A stretch of 24,145 nucleotides of DNA from Microcaldota archaeon (GCA_021791075.1 JAJYXH010000058.1:1-24145); one strand, 5' to 3'; positions 7,470-14,331 are shown, counted from the first letter of the stretch. The notes: generated from the sequence alone by a model not told the origin. Made by a program: numbers and translations.

Positions 7470-7622
7470 ATGAAATACCGCCAGATCGGGGTATACGTCA
7501 CCGACGAGCTCGCCTCATGGCTCGACGCAAAGGCAGGCCAGGGCTACAAGAAGGCCACGCTGATCCGCAAGGTGCTCGATGATTACCGGAAGGCTGAGGC
7601 GGTGCGCGATGGCTCAACTTGA
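7470..7622 (+). CDS. Ribbon-helix-helix DNA-binding protein (50 aa)
   Basis: A 50-aa protein starting MKYRQIGVYVTDEL. The pattern is a ribbon-helix-helix (CopG/Arc type): a short beta strand (RQIGVYV, residues 4-10), helix A (DELASWLDAKAGQ), then helix B (KKATLIRKVLDDYRKAE). Such proteins dimerise and bind operators through the strand, usually as autoregulators or partition/copy-control proteins of mobile elements. GGCGAG precedes the ATG by a few bases. It lies between the 117-aa and 66-aa genes, overlapping the latter by 14 bases, so all three are probably one transcript. A plausible ligand is the ATACC dyad repeated at two element promoters (inference). Confidence 0.75.
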   Translation: MKYRQIGVYVTDELASWLDAKAGQGYKKATLIRKVLDDYRKAEAVRDGST

Positions 7623-7809
7623 AGACAGAACAGCCAGGATCGAGGCCTACGCCGAGGCCCTCGCCTTCTTCATAGACCAGCCGGAGGCCGTTGCCGACAC
7701 CGGGCTTAAGGCTGTCATCGACTTCTTCAAGGAGCGGATAGCCCAGGAGCTAGACCGCCGGGCAAAGGGCATGGGAACCCAGAAGGTGCTTGAAAGCTCT
7801 AGGTGCTGA
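7609..7809 (+). CDS. 66-aa helical protein coupled to the ribbon-helix-helix gene
   Basis: Starts MAQLEDRTARIEAYAEALAF at an ATG inside the end of the upstream gene (14-base overlap), implying translational coupling. The frame is open further upstream to 7579, but that part overlaps the other gene and is less protein-like. Almost entirely helical and amphipathic, with charged residues spaced as in a helical hairpin (EAYAEALAFFIDQ, LKAVIDFFKERIAQELDRR). No family recognised. Given its position it may be a partner of the ribbon-helix-helix protein, but that is context only. Confidence 0.55.
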   Translation: MAQLEDRTARIEAYAEALAFFIDQPEAVADTGLKAVIDFFKERIAQELDRRAKGMGTQKVLESSRC

Positions 7810-8150
7810 CTGCGGAAGCTCCGGCGCAATTCACCCTCGCTGCGCTCCCCCCTCTTGCGCCTCGCTTCGACCTTCTTGGGAAGAAGGTCAGCCAAGAATG
7901 CGTCGGCTTCGCTCCGCGAGCAAGAGGAACCCTATTTTCTGCTGGAAAATTAGCCTTCCGCTGCGCTCCAGGCTACCGTGTCCCTCTTGCTCGCCCAGCA
8001 CGGTGTCGGGAGGGGTGTGCGACACCCCCTCCCTCCACCAGGTGGGGCTCGCCTCCGCAAAAACTTCTTTCGGGCTGCCAAAGAAGTTTTACCAAGAAAA
8101 GGGGGGGGCTTATAAGGTTAAGTAGAGCAAATATGACTAAGGGGGACTAA
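7810..8150. other. GC-rich, hairpin-dense non-coding block (possible cis-acting origin or transfer site)
   Basis: No convincing gene, although frames are open by composition. Inverted repeats seen: GACCTTCTT-GGG-AAGAAGGTC (7869-7889, 9 pairs); GCGAGCAAGAGG (7916-7927) with CCTCTTGCTCGC (7983-7994, 12 perfect pairs); GGGAGGGGTGT with ACACCCCCTCCC (8008-8033, one bulged C); AAAACTTCTTT (8060-8070) with AAAGAAGTTTT (8080-8090, 11 perfect pairs). Such density is typical of replication or transfer origins and of recombination sites, but no known signature is present. The end of the block carries the promoter (CTTATAAG, 8109-8116) of the next gene. Confidence 0.5.
8088..8111 (+). repeat. Direct repeat copy 1, TTTACCAAGAAAAG followed by a G run and CTT
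   Basis: TTTACCAAGAAAAG plus seven more G and CTT is repeated at 8695-8716 with a shorter G run. The two copies flank the gene at 8151-8663. A weaker relative, GAAGTTTTATCCGAGAAAA, lies near 10026-10044. They look like recombination scars around cargo genes. Confidence 0.55.
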
Positions 8151-8663
8151 ATGAGTAGCTGCTCGGATAGGTCATATGAACCATTAACTAAAGACGATCT
8201 AAAACAGTTAGCGGATAAGGTAATCGAAAGGCTAAACGAGCAAAATAAACCGGTAGCCTCTCTAGGTTGTGTGGTTTTATCACAAAATGGGGCTAGGCAT
8301 TACCTAAATTCTGTAAATGGAACGCCTAATCAAGCCCCGGGAATACACGATTTTGATATAATAGCGTTTTTTACGGAGGGGTTGGCTCATGAAACTGGAC
8401 CCAGACCACTCAAAACTAAATCTGGGTTGAAAAAATTTGGATATTGCAAGGAATGCGGTGCTAGTGAAGGTGAAACTAGGAAGGTGGACATCTTTTGTAG
8501 AAAGCTTAAGCTGGAAGACATGGATGTAAGAAAGAGTGTAGAGCGATTTTTCAGCGAAGGGGATACACATTGGATTAAACTTATAGGGGAGAGACCCTGT
8601 ATTGGGATTTTTCCTAATGAACTGCTTGGTGAAATACTTTGGACTGGAGTGAAGAGGACGTGA
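8151..8663 (+). CDS. 170-aa cargo protein, unknown
   Basis: Not recognised with confidence. TATA CTTATAAG (8109-8116) and GGGGGAC just before the ATG support the start. Distinct blocks: LGCVVLSQNGARHYL, then GIHDFDIIAFF with acidic residues on a strand, a C-x2-C pair (YCKECGA), RKVDIFCRKL with another Asp on a strand, and a C-terminal PCIGIFPNELLGEILW. Asp residues on successive strands recall nucleotidyltransferase or nuclease folds, but the spacing proves neither. AT-rich, unlike the preceding backbone genes, and flanked by direct repeats, so probably acquired cargo. Confidence 0.55.
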   Translation: MSSCSDRSYEPLTKDDLKQLADKVIERLNEQNKPVASLGCVVLSQNGARHYLNSVNGTPNQAPGIHDFDIIAFFTEGLAHETGPRPLKTKSGLKKFGYCKECGASEGETRKVDIFCRKLKLEDMDVRKSVERFFSEGDTHWIKLIGERPCIGIFPNELLGEILWTGVKRT

Positions 8664-8667
8664 GAAT

Positions 8668-8718
8668 ATGCCAGTACATCTACAGAAAAGAGGCTTTACC
8701 AAGAAAAGGGGGGCTTGA
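8668..8718 (+). pseudogene. Short remnant related to the 246-aa gene at 10116
   Basis: Bases 8668-8709 match 10584-10625 with few differences: both encode MPxHLQKRG followed by T-x-x-K. Here the frame ends after 16 codons (MPVHLQKRGFTKKRGA, stop). A translated micro-gene is possible, but a leftover of a paralogue deleted by recombination is simpler. The second direct-repeat copy (8695-8716) lies within it. Confidence 0.5.
8695..8716 (+). repeat. Direct repeat copy 2, TTTACCAAGAAAAG followed by a G run and CTT
   Basis: Second copy of the repeat at 8088-8111, six G instead of eight. Together they bracket the 170-aa gene and its promoter. Confidence 0.55.
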
Positions 8719-8844
8719 AACTAGCAAAACGTGCGGTACATCATCATGAACGCTTTTTCGGGCACGCTTAGGGGGCTAGGGCTAAAACGGACAAAAACAG
8801 GATTTAGAGGAAAGAATTTTATACTTTTACACCTAAATAAACAC

Positions 8845-9120
8845 ATGGAAAGACAGAAACGGAAACTTACAGAGGAGAACATAGACGAGGTTAAGGAAGA
8901 GCCTGGGGTCTATAATCTCTATTCAAAGAGTGCAAAAACACCCACTTATATTGGTTCAACAAACGACCTTAACAGAAGGCTAACTGAACATGAAGGTGAG
9001 GGATACCGGACTTTTACGACAGAACATACAGATAGTACCAGAGAAGCACGAACTTTGGAGAAAAAACTAATAAAGAAGAAGCACCCTCGCAAAAACAAAA
9101 TTCAATACGCTTACGCTTAA
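8845..9120 (+). CDS. GIY-YIG domain protein (91 aa)
   Basis: A stand-alone GIY-YIG nuclease-like domain. PGVYNLY carries the first motif, TYIGSTNDLNRRLTEH the second with the conserved Arg-containing helix, and TREARTLEKKLIKKKHPRKNK the conserved helix with Glu and the K-x-x-x-P-x-x-N end. Family members are DNA endonucleases that need a metal ion. TATA TTTTATAC (8817-8824) lies about 25 bases before the ATG at 8845, giving a leaderless start; in-frame sequence back to 8731 is not conserved-looking. Small proteins of this type occur as repair enzymes or as selfish endonucleases; the target is unknown. Confidence 0.8.
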   Translation: MERQKRKLTEENIDEVKEEPGVYNLYSKSAKTPTYIGSTNDLNRRLTEHEGEGYRTFTTEHTDSTREARTLEKKLIKKKHPRKNKIQYAYA

Positions 9121-9137
9121 TTCTCATACCGCACTTT

Positions 9138-9187
9138 GCACTTTAGACTACACACGTGCACGCACTTTAGGGCGCAGGTGTGCACGC
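9138..9187. repeat. Short repeats before the surface-protein gene
   Basis: GCACTTTAG occurs at 9138-9146 and 9162-9170; GTGCACGC at 9156-9163 and 9180-9187. Both pairs are spaced 24 bases apart, so a 24-base unit is loosely repeated. A regulatory site or a slipped duplication are both possible. Confidence 0.35.
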
Positions 9188-9235
9188 GGAGCAAAATGCC
9201 GAAAACTATAAAAACTAACTCTGTGATTGTTAGGT

Positions 9236-9946
9236 ATGGCCAAAGCAGACAGTCCAAAATCTAACAATGTTTCTCACTTTTTAAGGCATTATCGTATATC
9301 GGCATCGATCATTATCGTTATGTTGGTCTTGTTTGCATTAGCATACATTCATGTAGCTAACCTATACAGTAACTTAAACTCGAACTATACCTCATTTAAG
9401 ACACAATCGCAAGACCAAGTATCAAGTCTTCAAACTCAAATCTCAACACTCCAAACACAACTCTCAAACATCTCAAGCAAATACAGCCAAGCAGAAAACA
9501 ACCTCACCATCCCATATACTAAAATACTTTATAACGACTATACTTTTGATATTCCACAACTAAAATCTACGATTACTGTACTCCTCTATAATTCAACGTA
9601 TACCTACAATTATACATATGAATATCTAAATTCAACGTATAACTATTCATTTAACGCACCATATCCGGGCTATTTGATATTTAATGCAACCTCAACAATC
9701 GCCAACATGGAAAATAATTGCTATTGGCCCATGTACTTCTCACAAGAGAAACCCCATATCAGAAACGAAAGCTACGTATTCAACAGAGATAATGCTACTT
9801 ATGAAACAATATGCCCACAAGAAGGAATATCTTACTATATTCCCGTAAGAAGTGGAACTACATATATGCTAATTTATAACTTAAACACCTCAAGCGGCGT
9901 TCAAATTACAGCGAATTTAAAATATGTGGGCTTCCACACTTCTTAA
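9236..9946 (+). CDS. Membrane-anchored coiled-coil surface protein, unknown
   Basis: No family recognised. TATA ACTATAAAAAC (9205-9215) supports the ATG at 9236 (236 aa); codons back to 9227 are unlikely to be used. After a short basic N-terminus, one membrane helix near residues 20-42 anchors it, followed by a coiled coil with QxxxSSLQTQISTLQTQL heptads (about 52-85). The remaining 150 residues look beta-rich and external, full of Tyr, Asn and Thr with many N-x-S/T sequons and only two cysteines. The build resembles a stalk plus head: a surface adhesin, or a superinfection-exclusion or virus-coat protein. Strongly AT-rich; has its own promoter. Confidence 0.6.
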   Translation: MAKADSPKSNNVSHFLRHYRISASIIIVMLVLFALAYIHVANLYSNLNSNYTSFKTQSQDQVSSLQTQISTLQTQLSNISSKYSQAENNLTIPYTKILYNDYTFDIPQLKSTITVLLYNSTYTYNYTYEYLNSTYNYSFNAPYPGYLIFNATSTIANMENNCYWPMYFSQEKPHIRNESYVFNRDNATYETICPQEGISYYIPVRSGTTYMLIYNLNTSSGVQITANLKYVGFHTS

Positions 9947-10115
9947 TCTTAGCTCAAACGCCGCATGGCTACCTCAAACCATAAAAGCACTTTCAGCGAT
10001 AAAATAACCATGAACAGGGCGGACAAGAAGTTTTATCCGAGAAAAAAGGCGTGGGTCTAAAAGCACAACGAATAAAAGCATTAAAACTTCAAAGAAGAAA
10101 TACAAGGTCTGAAAA
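9947..10115. other. Intergenic gap with a diverged third copy of the AAGAAGTTTTA repeat
   Basis: No gene is seen. GAAGTTTTATCCGAGAAAA (near 10026-10044) resembles the repeats at 8083-8104 and 8689-8707. A weak TATA-like AATAAAAGCATTAAAAC precedes the next gene. Confidence 0.35.
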
Positions 10116-10856
10116 ATGGACAAAATTGAAGATGCAATAAAAGGCATGGATAAGATAGCTAATTCTGCACATAAAAAAAAGTTATTGTACAGACTGAAAA
10201 AAGAAGAACTAGATAAAATAGTGGCAAAACTTAAGACTGAGAGTGCACAAGTAGCAATTTTAAACTGCATAAAAGCATGTGCAGCAAATAGTGAAAGGCT
10301 TTCTGAAGACGCAAAGAATGTGAGCAAACCTTCCAATTCTGCACTGCTAGAAATTTCTATGGAAGAAGCCTGCAAAGCTGCTACGCTGTCCATATTTTAT
10401 ATAAGATTTTATAATCTAACGAAACTCGAGAATTTGGGTAATTTCACAGGGATCAAAAAGATACCTATTGATCAGCATATCAACATGATAAATAGTATGT
10501 TTTTAAGCCACGAATTCAAGGGTTCTAATCCAGTTATCATGGGTGTAGTTTCTGAGATAGGAAAAGAAGTGTATGATGAAGTAATGCCAGAACATCTACA
10601 GAAAAGAGGCGTTACTGGAGAAAAGGCAACGGAGATTATTAACGAAGCAAAGGCACTTTTAGATTCATTTGTAATAGAGTCAATACCAAGCAGAATAAAG
10701 GAACGGGGATTTTATGTGGATTTTGATTTTAATGAACTGAAGTTAAGTTTACCTACTGAAGCAACTGAGAAGGACAGTACGATACTCCAGGATTGGATCT
10801 CTGTTTATTTGGACGTTGTAAAAGAATTTCTGGAGTACCTTGAAAAAGAGAGTTAG
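10116..10856 (+). CDS. 246-aa helical protein, unknown
   Basis: Not recognised. Predicted soluble and almost all helical; residues 1-65 are Lys/Glu-rich with coiled-coil character (KKKLLYRLKKEELDKIVAKLK). A middle helix-rich part contains MEEACKAATLSIFYIRFYNL. The segment MPEHLQKRGVTGEKATEIINEAK is the best conserved: a near copy of its first half survives at 8668-8709. The C-terminal third ends in an acidic helix. AT-rich cargo lying between the surface-protein gene and the ATPase gene on the same strand, 91 bases before the latter. Confidence 0.55.
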   Translation: MDKIEDAIKGMDKIANSAHKKKLLYRLKKEELDKIVAKLKTESAQVAILNCIKACAANSERLSEDAKNVSKPSNSALLEISMEEACKAATLSIFYIRFYNLTKLENLGNFTGIKKIPIDQHINMINSMFLSHEFKGSNPVIMGVVSEIGKEVYDEVMPEHLQKRGVTGEKATEIINEAKALLDSFVIESIPSRIKERGFYVDFDFNELKLSLPTEATEKDSTILQDWISVYLDVVKEFLEYLEKES

Positions 10857-10878
10857 AAGATAACGAATGTCGAATATG

Positions 10879-10924
10879 ATATACCAAAGTATCTAATCAT
10901 ATACCTAACTACAACATTTAAATA
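10879..10924 (+). promoter_or_regulatory. HerA-type ATPase promoter with two operator-like repeats
   Basis: ATATACCAAAGTAT (10879-10892) and ATATACCTAACTAC (10899-10912) are spaced exactly 20 bases, about two helical turns, and are followed by TATA ATTTAAATA (10916-10924). The ATG at 10948 is about 28 bases past the box centre, predicting a leaderless transcript. The same motif occurs at 7063-7076 in the other backbone promoter. Confidence 0.55.
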
Positions 10925-10947
10925 CCTTGACCTGCCATAACTAACTC

Positions 10948-12765
10948 ATGGCTCATTCTTCATTCGCCAAGCATCCCCGACTGTCGAGGGTAGACCACGC
11001 CGTTTTGTTCCTCTTCCTCCTCGGCGCGTCCTACCTCTCCTCCGTTGCATGGCATCCGGCTCCGTTCTGGGTGCTCCTCTCCGCCCTCGGCGCGGGCTAC
11101 GCCCTCTTCTGGTTCGCCGTCGGTCACCGCATCGTCAAGGGCAGGATATACCAGAGCGCCATCGCGCACTTCCCGAAGAAGTACGGCGAGAACGGCTCCG
11201 TAATCGCCCAGGAGCCGAGAATCTCCAGGATATACAAGAAACCCATAGACTTCAAGGGCTACATCTCAGACCGCAACAACCGCAACCTCTTCATATCCGG
11301 GCGTTCTGGTTCAGGCAAGTCCACGCTCATGCGCTACGTAATCGAGCTCTTCCCCGAATCCTCGAAGACGATCTTCTCGTTCAAGTCCGGGGACGAGTAC
11401 CTAAAGCTCGGGATGCCGATACTTAGGATTGCCGAGCACGCCGGCTACCCATTCTCCGACAGGGAGGCATTCGTCCAGTCCTTCCTTGTCACCTACCCCA
11501 TCAGCTCGCAGGGGGTGGTCGCCGCATCCGTGCCGAACCTCCTCCGCACCGTGCTCAAGGGCTCGGGCTCGTGGCGCTCGCTCCGCTCGGAGATAGAGCT
11601 CGCCCTCGCCAGGGAAAAATCCGCAAGCGTAACGCGCTCCGCCCTCTCATTCATCCAGCAGAAGCTCGCCGACCTTGAGCTTGCCAGCAGACCCTGCCCG
11701 CTCCCCACCGGCGACGTGGTGCTCGACTTCTCGGGGCTCAACGAGTCGGCAAAGACCTTCTACGCAGAACTGCACCTCCGCCAGACTTGGCACTCAATCG
11801 AGGACGGCTCGCCCGACCCCATGCGCCACATAATCATAATTGACGAGGCTCACCGCCTGCTCAAGTCCGAGGCCACAATCTTCGGCGAGGTCGCCCGGCT
11901 CATCCGGGCCAGGGGCGCGCTCTGGTGCGGAACCCAGAACTACTCCGACCTGCCCGACTACGTTCGCAACCAGTTCGCCATGCACCTGCTGTTCTCCACC
12001 AAGAGCGAGAGGGACTTGAGGGCCCTCAAGGAGATAAACGCCCTCCTGCCGTTCACGGCCACCGAACTAAGAGACCACCACTTCACCGACGCAGCCATGC
12101 GGGAGCTCCACGAGGCCATACCTATATACACCGCCGACATAGCTGGCTTCCAGGATCGCCCCGAAGTTTACATAAAGCCCGAAATATCCGAAAACGCCCC
12201 GATTGAGGCCAAACCGAAGCCAATGCTCGATTACAGGGATCGGGTGCTTAAAATGCTCGAAAACGAGGCTAGCTGGCCCTCCAAGCTGGCCAAGGAGATA
12301 GCCGCCCAGGACGGCATGGGCGGCGACGTGCCAAAGCTGGCAGTGACTAGGGCGTTAAAGGCATTGCGCGAGGACGGAATGATAGAAAAACAACTCTTGA
12401 TGGTCGAAGATAGGGAAGTAAGCCTCTACTACAGAAAAGACCCTGCAATGTCCGGTCTACATAGGTTCATGGAAAAGGAGGTAACAAAGAAGCTGGAGAA
12501 GGATGGCATAGCCTACGAACTGGCAAAGCCGGGGGAAGACAAGCCGGACATAATGACTAAGGATTTTGATATTGAGATAGAAACAGGGCTGAAGCATGAT
12601 ATAAAGGAAGTGGAGAGGAGATTGGTAAGCGCAACCAAGAAAACATATGTTATAGTGCCGACTGAAGTAGAGATGAAGAGATATAATAAGGCAATAGATG
12701 AAGCTGAATTGCAAACGAATATATATCTGGTCGGATATAACTCCTTAAAGACATTATATCCGTGA
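10948..12765 (+). CDS. Membrane-anchored HerA/FtsK-type ATPase with C-terminal winged-helix and nuclease-like domains
   Basis: 605 aa. Two membrane helices (about 17-37 and 40-60) precede an ATPase core: Walker A GRSGSGKST (118-126), Walker B IIIIDE (295-300) and a CGTQNYSDL segment (327-335) like the sensor region of HerA/VirB4/TraD proteins. Residues 425-500 look like a winged helix. The last 90 residues carry KPDIMTKDFDIEIETGLK (532-549), resembling a PD-(D/E)xK core with E-x-E. It probably pumps DNA or protein at the membrane, as in transfer, segregation or packaging. Base composition changes inside the gene near 12355-12390: GC-rich before, AT-rich after, so the C-terminal part may be a swapped module. 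Followed four bases later by the next gene. Confidence 0.82.
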   Translation: MAHSSFAKHPRLSRVDHAVLFLFLLGASYLSSVAWHPAPFWVLLSALGAGYALFWFAVGHRIVKGRIYQSAIAHFPKKYGENGSVIAQEPRISRIYKKPIDFKGYISDRNNRNLFISGRSGSGKSTLMRYVIELFPESSKTIFSFKSGDEYLKLGMPILRIAEHAGYPFSDREAFVQSFLVTYPISSQGVVAASVPNLLRTVLKGSGSWRSLRSEIELALAREKSASVTRSALSFIQQKLADLELASRPCPLPTGDVVLDFSGLNESAKTFYAELHLRQTWHSIEDGSPDPMRHIIIIDEAHRLLKSEATIFGEVARLIRARGALWCGTQNYSDLPDYVRNQFAMHLLFSTKSERDLRALKEINALLPFTATELRDHHFTDAAMRELHEAIPIYTADIAGFQDRPEVYIKPEISENAPIEAKPKPMLDYRDRVLKMLENEASWPSKLAKEIAAQDGMGGDVPKLAVTRALKALREDGMIEKQLLMVEDREVSLYYRKDPAMSGLHRFMEKEVTKKLEKDGIAYELAKPGEDKPDIMTKDFDIEIETGLKHDIKEVERRLVSATKKTYVIVPTEVEMKRYNKAIDEAELQTNIYLVGYNSLKTLYP

Positions 12766-12769
12766 TTCA

Positions 12770-13666
12770 ATGACCTTTAATAGAAACATTGAGTTCTGGC
12801 AAGTAGAAAGTGGATATGAAGACCTGGAAAATATCCTACGTACATTTTATCAGAGCAGGGTAGCCAATCCAGGAGATAGAACCAAGATATTGGCCCCGGA
12901 TGCAGGAAGTGAGATGTTTTATTTACACAAATTCGATAACAATAGCAATTATGCAGAAGGAATGATTGTAAAGCAAAGGATGAAGGACATACCTAAGAAA
13001 AGCAGATGGTCTTCTAATACGCTTGAAGATTTCACGCTGGAATCTGATACTGGTTTTGCCGAATCAACATATTTTGTATATATACCTTCAATTAAAGTAC
13101 TTGCACTTATGCCTGGTCGTTATGGAGTTAAGATAGGATGGTTTAACGAGCATATGAAGAAAACCGTAGGTGTAAGGAATTTTAAAGTTTCCATAATCCT
13201 CACGAAGAACGCAATTGATAGACTGGACAATCTTGGTGTAATAAGTGCTGTTACGTATGCAATTAAAGTTGCAAATGGATATTCAAGTAGCTCTCCAATG
13301 ATAAAAACTAGGTCAGTAATGGAGATGTTGAAATCAAATGGAAAGTATCTTACGATAAGAAATGAAATACGTAGTCCATCAAAAAGAGGGGGCGGATTAA
13401 AAGTTGGAAAGGTTAGAGGACTTGTCAATACGATTCTTGGAGTTAGAGATACTACTGAAAGAACTTTGGAGGAATTGCGAATCAAAGGGTCTGAAGATGC
13501 GGATCAGCAGGAGAGTTATATTGACATTCTCGAGGAAAAGTTTAGCGTTAGTGTGGCTTTAGAGAGCGGGTATGCTCTTGACTATTCAGAATGTCGCAAT
13601 CGAGTAGCTCCGGTAATATTACATCAAAGAAATACTTTGGAAGGACTACTCGGTGACACTCAATGA
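12770..13666 (+). CDS. 298-aa protein, first gene of an unknown two-gene module
   Basis: Not recognised. Residues 1-170 look beta-rich (IEFWQVE, EMFYLHKF, STYFVYIPSIKVLALM, FKVSIILTKNAIDRLDNLG), without membrane helices. Residues 175-250 are basic and Ser/Gly-rich (RSPSKRGGGLKVGKVRG), and the end is acidic and helical. No nuclease, NTPase or protease motif is seen. The ATG is four bases after the ATPase stop, and its stop overlaps the start of the membrane protein (ATGA, 13663-13666), a sign of coupled translation. A soluble sensor plus membrane effector at the end of a mobile element is the layout of many abortive-infection systems, but this assignment is inference. Confidence 0.6.
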   Translation: MTFNRNIEFWQVESGYEDLENILRTFYQSRVANPGDRTKILAPDAGSEMFYLHKFDNNSNYAEGMIVKQRMKDIPKKSRWSSNTLEDFTLESDTGFAESTYFVYIPSIKVLALMPGRYGVKIGWFNEHMKKTVGVRNFKVSIILTKNAIDRLDNLGVISAVTYAIKVANGYSSSSPMIKTRSVMEMLKSNGKYLTIRNEIRSPSKRGGGLKVGKVRGLVNTILGVRDTTERTLEELRIKGSEDADQQESYIDILEEKFSVSVALESGYALDYSECRNRVAPVILHQRNTLEGLLGDTQ

Positions 13667-14082
13667 GCTTAACTATCGAACGATGGTGGATATTAATTGG
13701 CGCAGTATTTGGTATAGTCCCACTTATAGGGCTGGCCAAGACAAATGTCATTGATATACAAGTTCTTTCAATTTTTTTCGGCGCATTACTTGCAATAGCC
13801 GCAATTATTTATAGTGCATGGGAGTCTGAAACGTTACGCAATCTAAGAAAAAGTGGTCACGATAAATATCTTATAGAGTACATAATTGTACCAAGCTATT
13901 TATGCTTTGTACTTATTGTTATGCAGCTTCTGAAAGAAAGCATATATGTCTCAACTTCTTTACCGTTTTATAGTGTTTTGGTTACGAGTTTCAGCGTTAT
14001 TACTTATGGAATAGGCGGGATATTTGTCTTAAGTATGTTAAGGATACTCATTTTACTTGAACCAATAATGAGCAAACGATAG
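13663..14082 (+). CDS. Four-helix membrane protein, second gene of the module
   Basis: 139 aa with four hydrophobic segments: about 8-28 (WWILIGAVFGIVPLIGL), 31-53 (IDIQVLSIFFGALLAIAAII), 73-91 (IIVPSYLCFVLIVMQLL) and 104-134 (VLVTSFSVITYGIGGIFVLS and following). Between helices 2 and 3 lies a charged loop (ESETLRNLRKSGHDKY), probably cytosolic. No family recognised. Four-base overlap with the preceding gene means equal or lower expression and a likely physical partnership. It is the last gene of the element, 56 bases before attR. Small membrane proteins in this position often act as pore-forming effectors of defence systems, which fits but is unproven. Confidence 0.62.
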   Translation: MSLTIERWWILIGAVFGIVPLIGLAKTNVIDIQVLSIFFGALLAIAAIIYSAWESETLRNLRKSGHDKYLIEYIIVPSYLCFVLIVMQLLKESIYVSTSLPFYSVLVTSFSVITYGIGGIFVLSMLRILILLEPIMSKR

Positions 14083-14096
14083 AACAATATCAAAGC

Positions 14097-14110
14097 ATAT
14101 TAATTAATAT
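14097..14110. repeat. 14-bp perfect palindrome next to attR
   Basis: ATATTAATTAATAT is self-complementary and lies 28 bases inside the right attachment core. It could be an arm site for the integrase or an accessory protein; AT-rich chance is also possible. Confidence 0.35.
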
Positions 14111-14138
14111 CGTTTGTGAATTGATATAAAACTAGTCT

Positions 14139-14155
14139 TCCCTACCCCGGCGCAT
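14139..14155 (+). repeat. attR: right copy of the 17-bp attachment core
   Basis: TCCCTACCCCGGCGCAT, identical to 3083-3099. Only this tail of the tRNA is present here, so the functional tRNA-Ser is on the left. Element ends here; chromosome resumes with a copy of the truD 3' end. Confidence 0.9.
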
Positions 14156-14158
14156 GCA

Positions 14159-14197
14159 TTCAGGCAAGGTCCTTCAGGTCCATCCCGTCAGACTTGG
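14159..14197 (-). repeat. Duplicate of the last 39 bases of truD (left copy)
   Basis: Matches 14883-14921 with one mismatch and includes the truD stop codon. Read on the minus strand it still encodes KSDGMDLKDLA-stop. The upstream minus-strand frame continues through 14198-14290 and contains SFITLPAG, reminiscent of SFSIPSGSY in TruD, so this may be the tail of a decayed truD copy or an attachment-site duplication. Confidence 0.75.
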
Positions 14198-14331
14198 AAC
14201 GTTGGAGTTGCGGTTGGGGCCATGAGTGTGTTAGGCCCAGGGTGTATGTTGCAATGAGTTGGATGGTATATCCCGCAGGCAAAGTGATAAAAGATCCGAG
14301 AACCATGAAGTTTATAGAGAAATAAGTTGGA

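Larger units (their letters stand above)
3083..14155 (+). mobile_element. Integrated element of about 11 kb in tRNA-Ser(CGA)
   Basis: Bounded by 17-bp direct repeats (3083-3099, 14139-14155), with an intact tyrosine integrase gene beginning 60 bases inside the left end, so it is not of the SSV type in which the integrase gene is split. Contents in order: integrase; NgoPII-like endonuclease, C5 methyltransferase and Vsr; GC-rich small genes including a ribbon-helix-helix protein; a structured non-coding block; AT-rich cargo; HerA/FtsK-like ATPase; an unknown two-gene module. No capsid, replication initiator or relaxase is recognised. It may be an integrative plasmid-like or transferable element, or a reduced provirus. 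Confidence 0.88.

Noticed and set aside
7790..8150. Open frames of 111-115 codons over the hairpin block
   Set aside because: They are kept open by GC-rich composition, have Pro/Arg/Ser-rich products without structure, and overlap strong inverted repeats.
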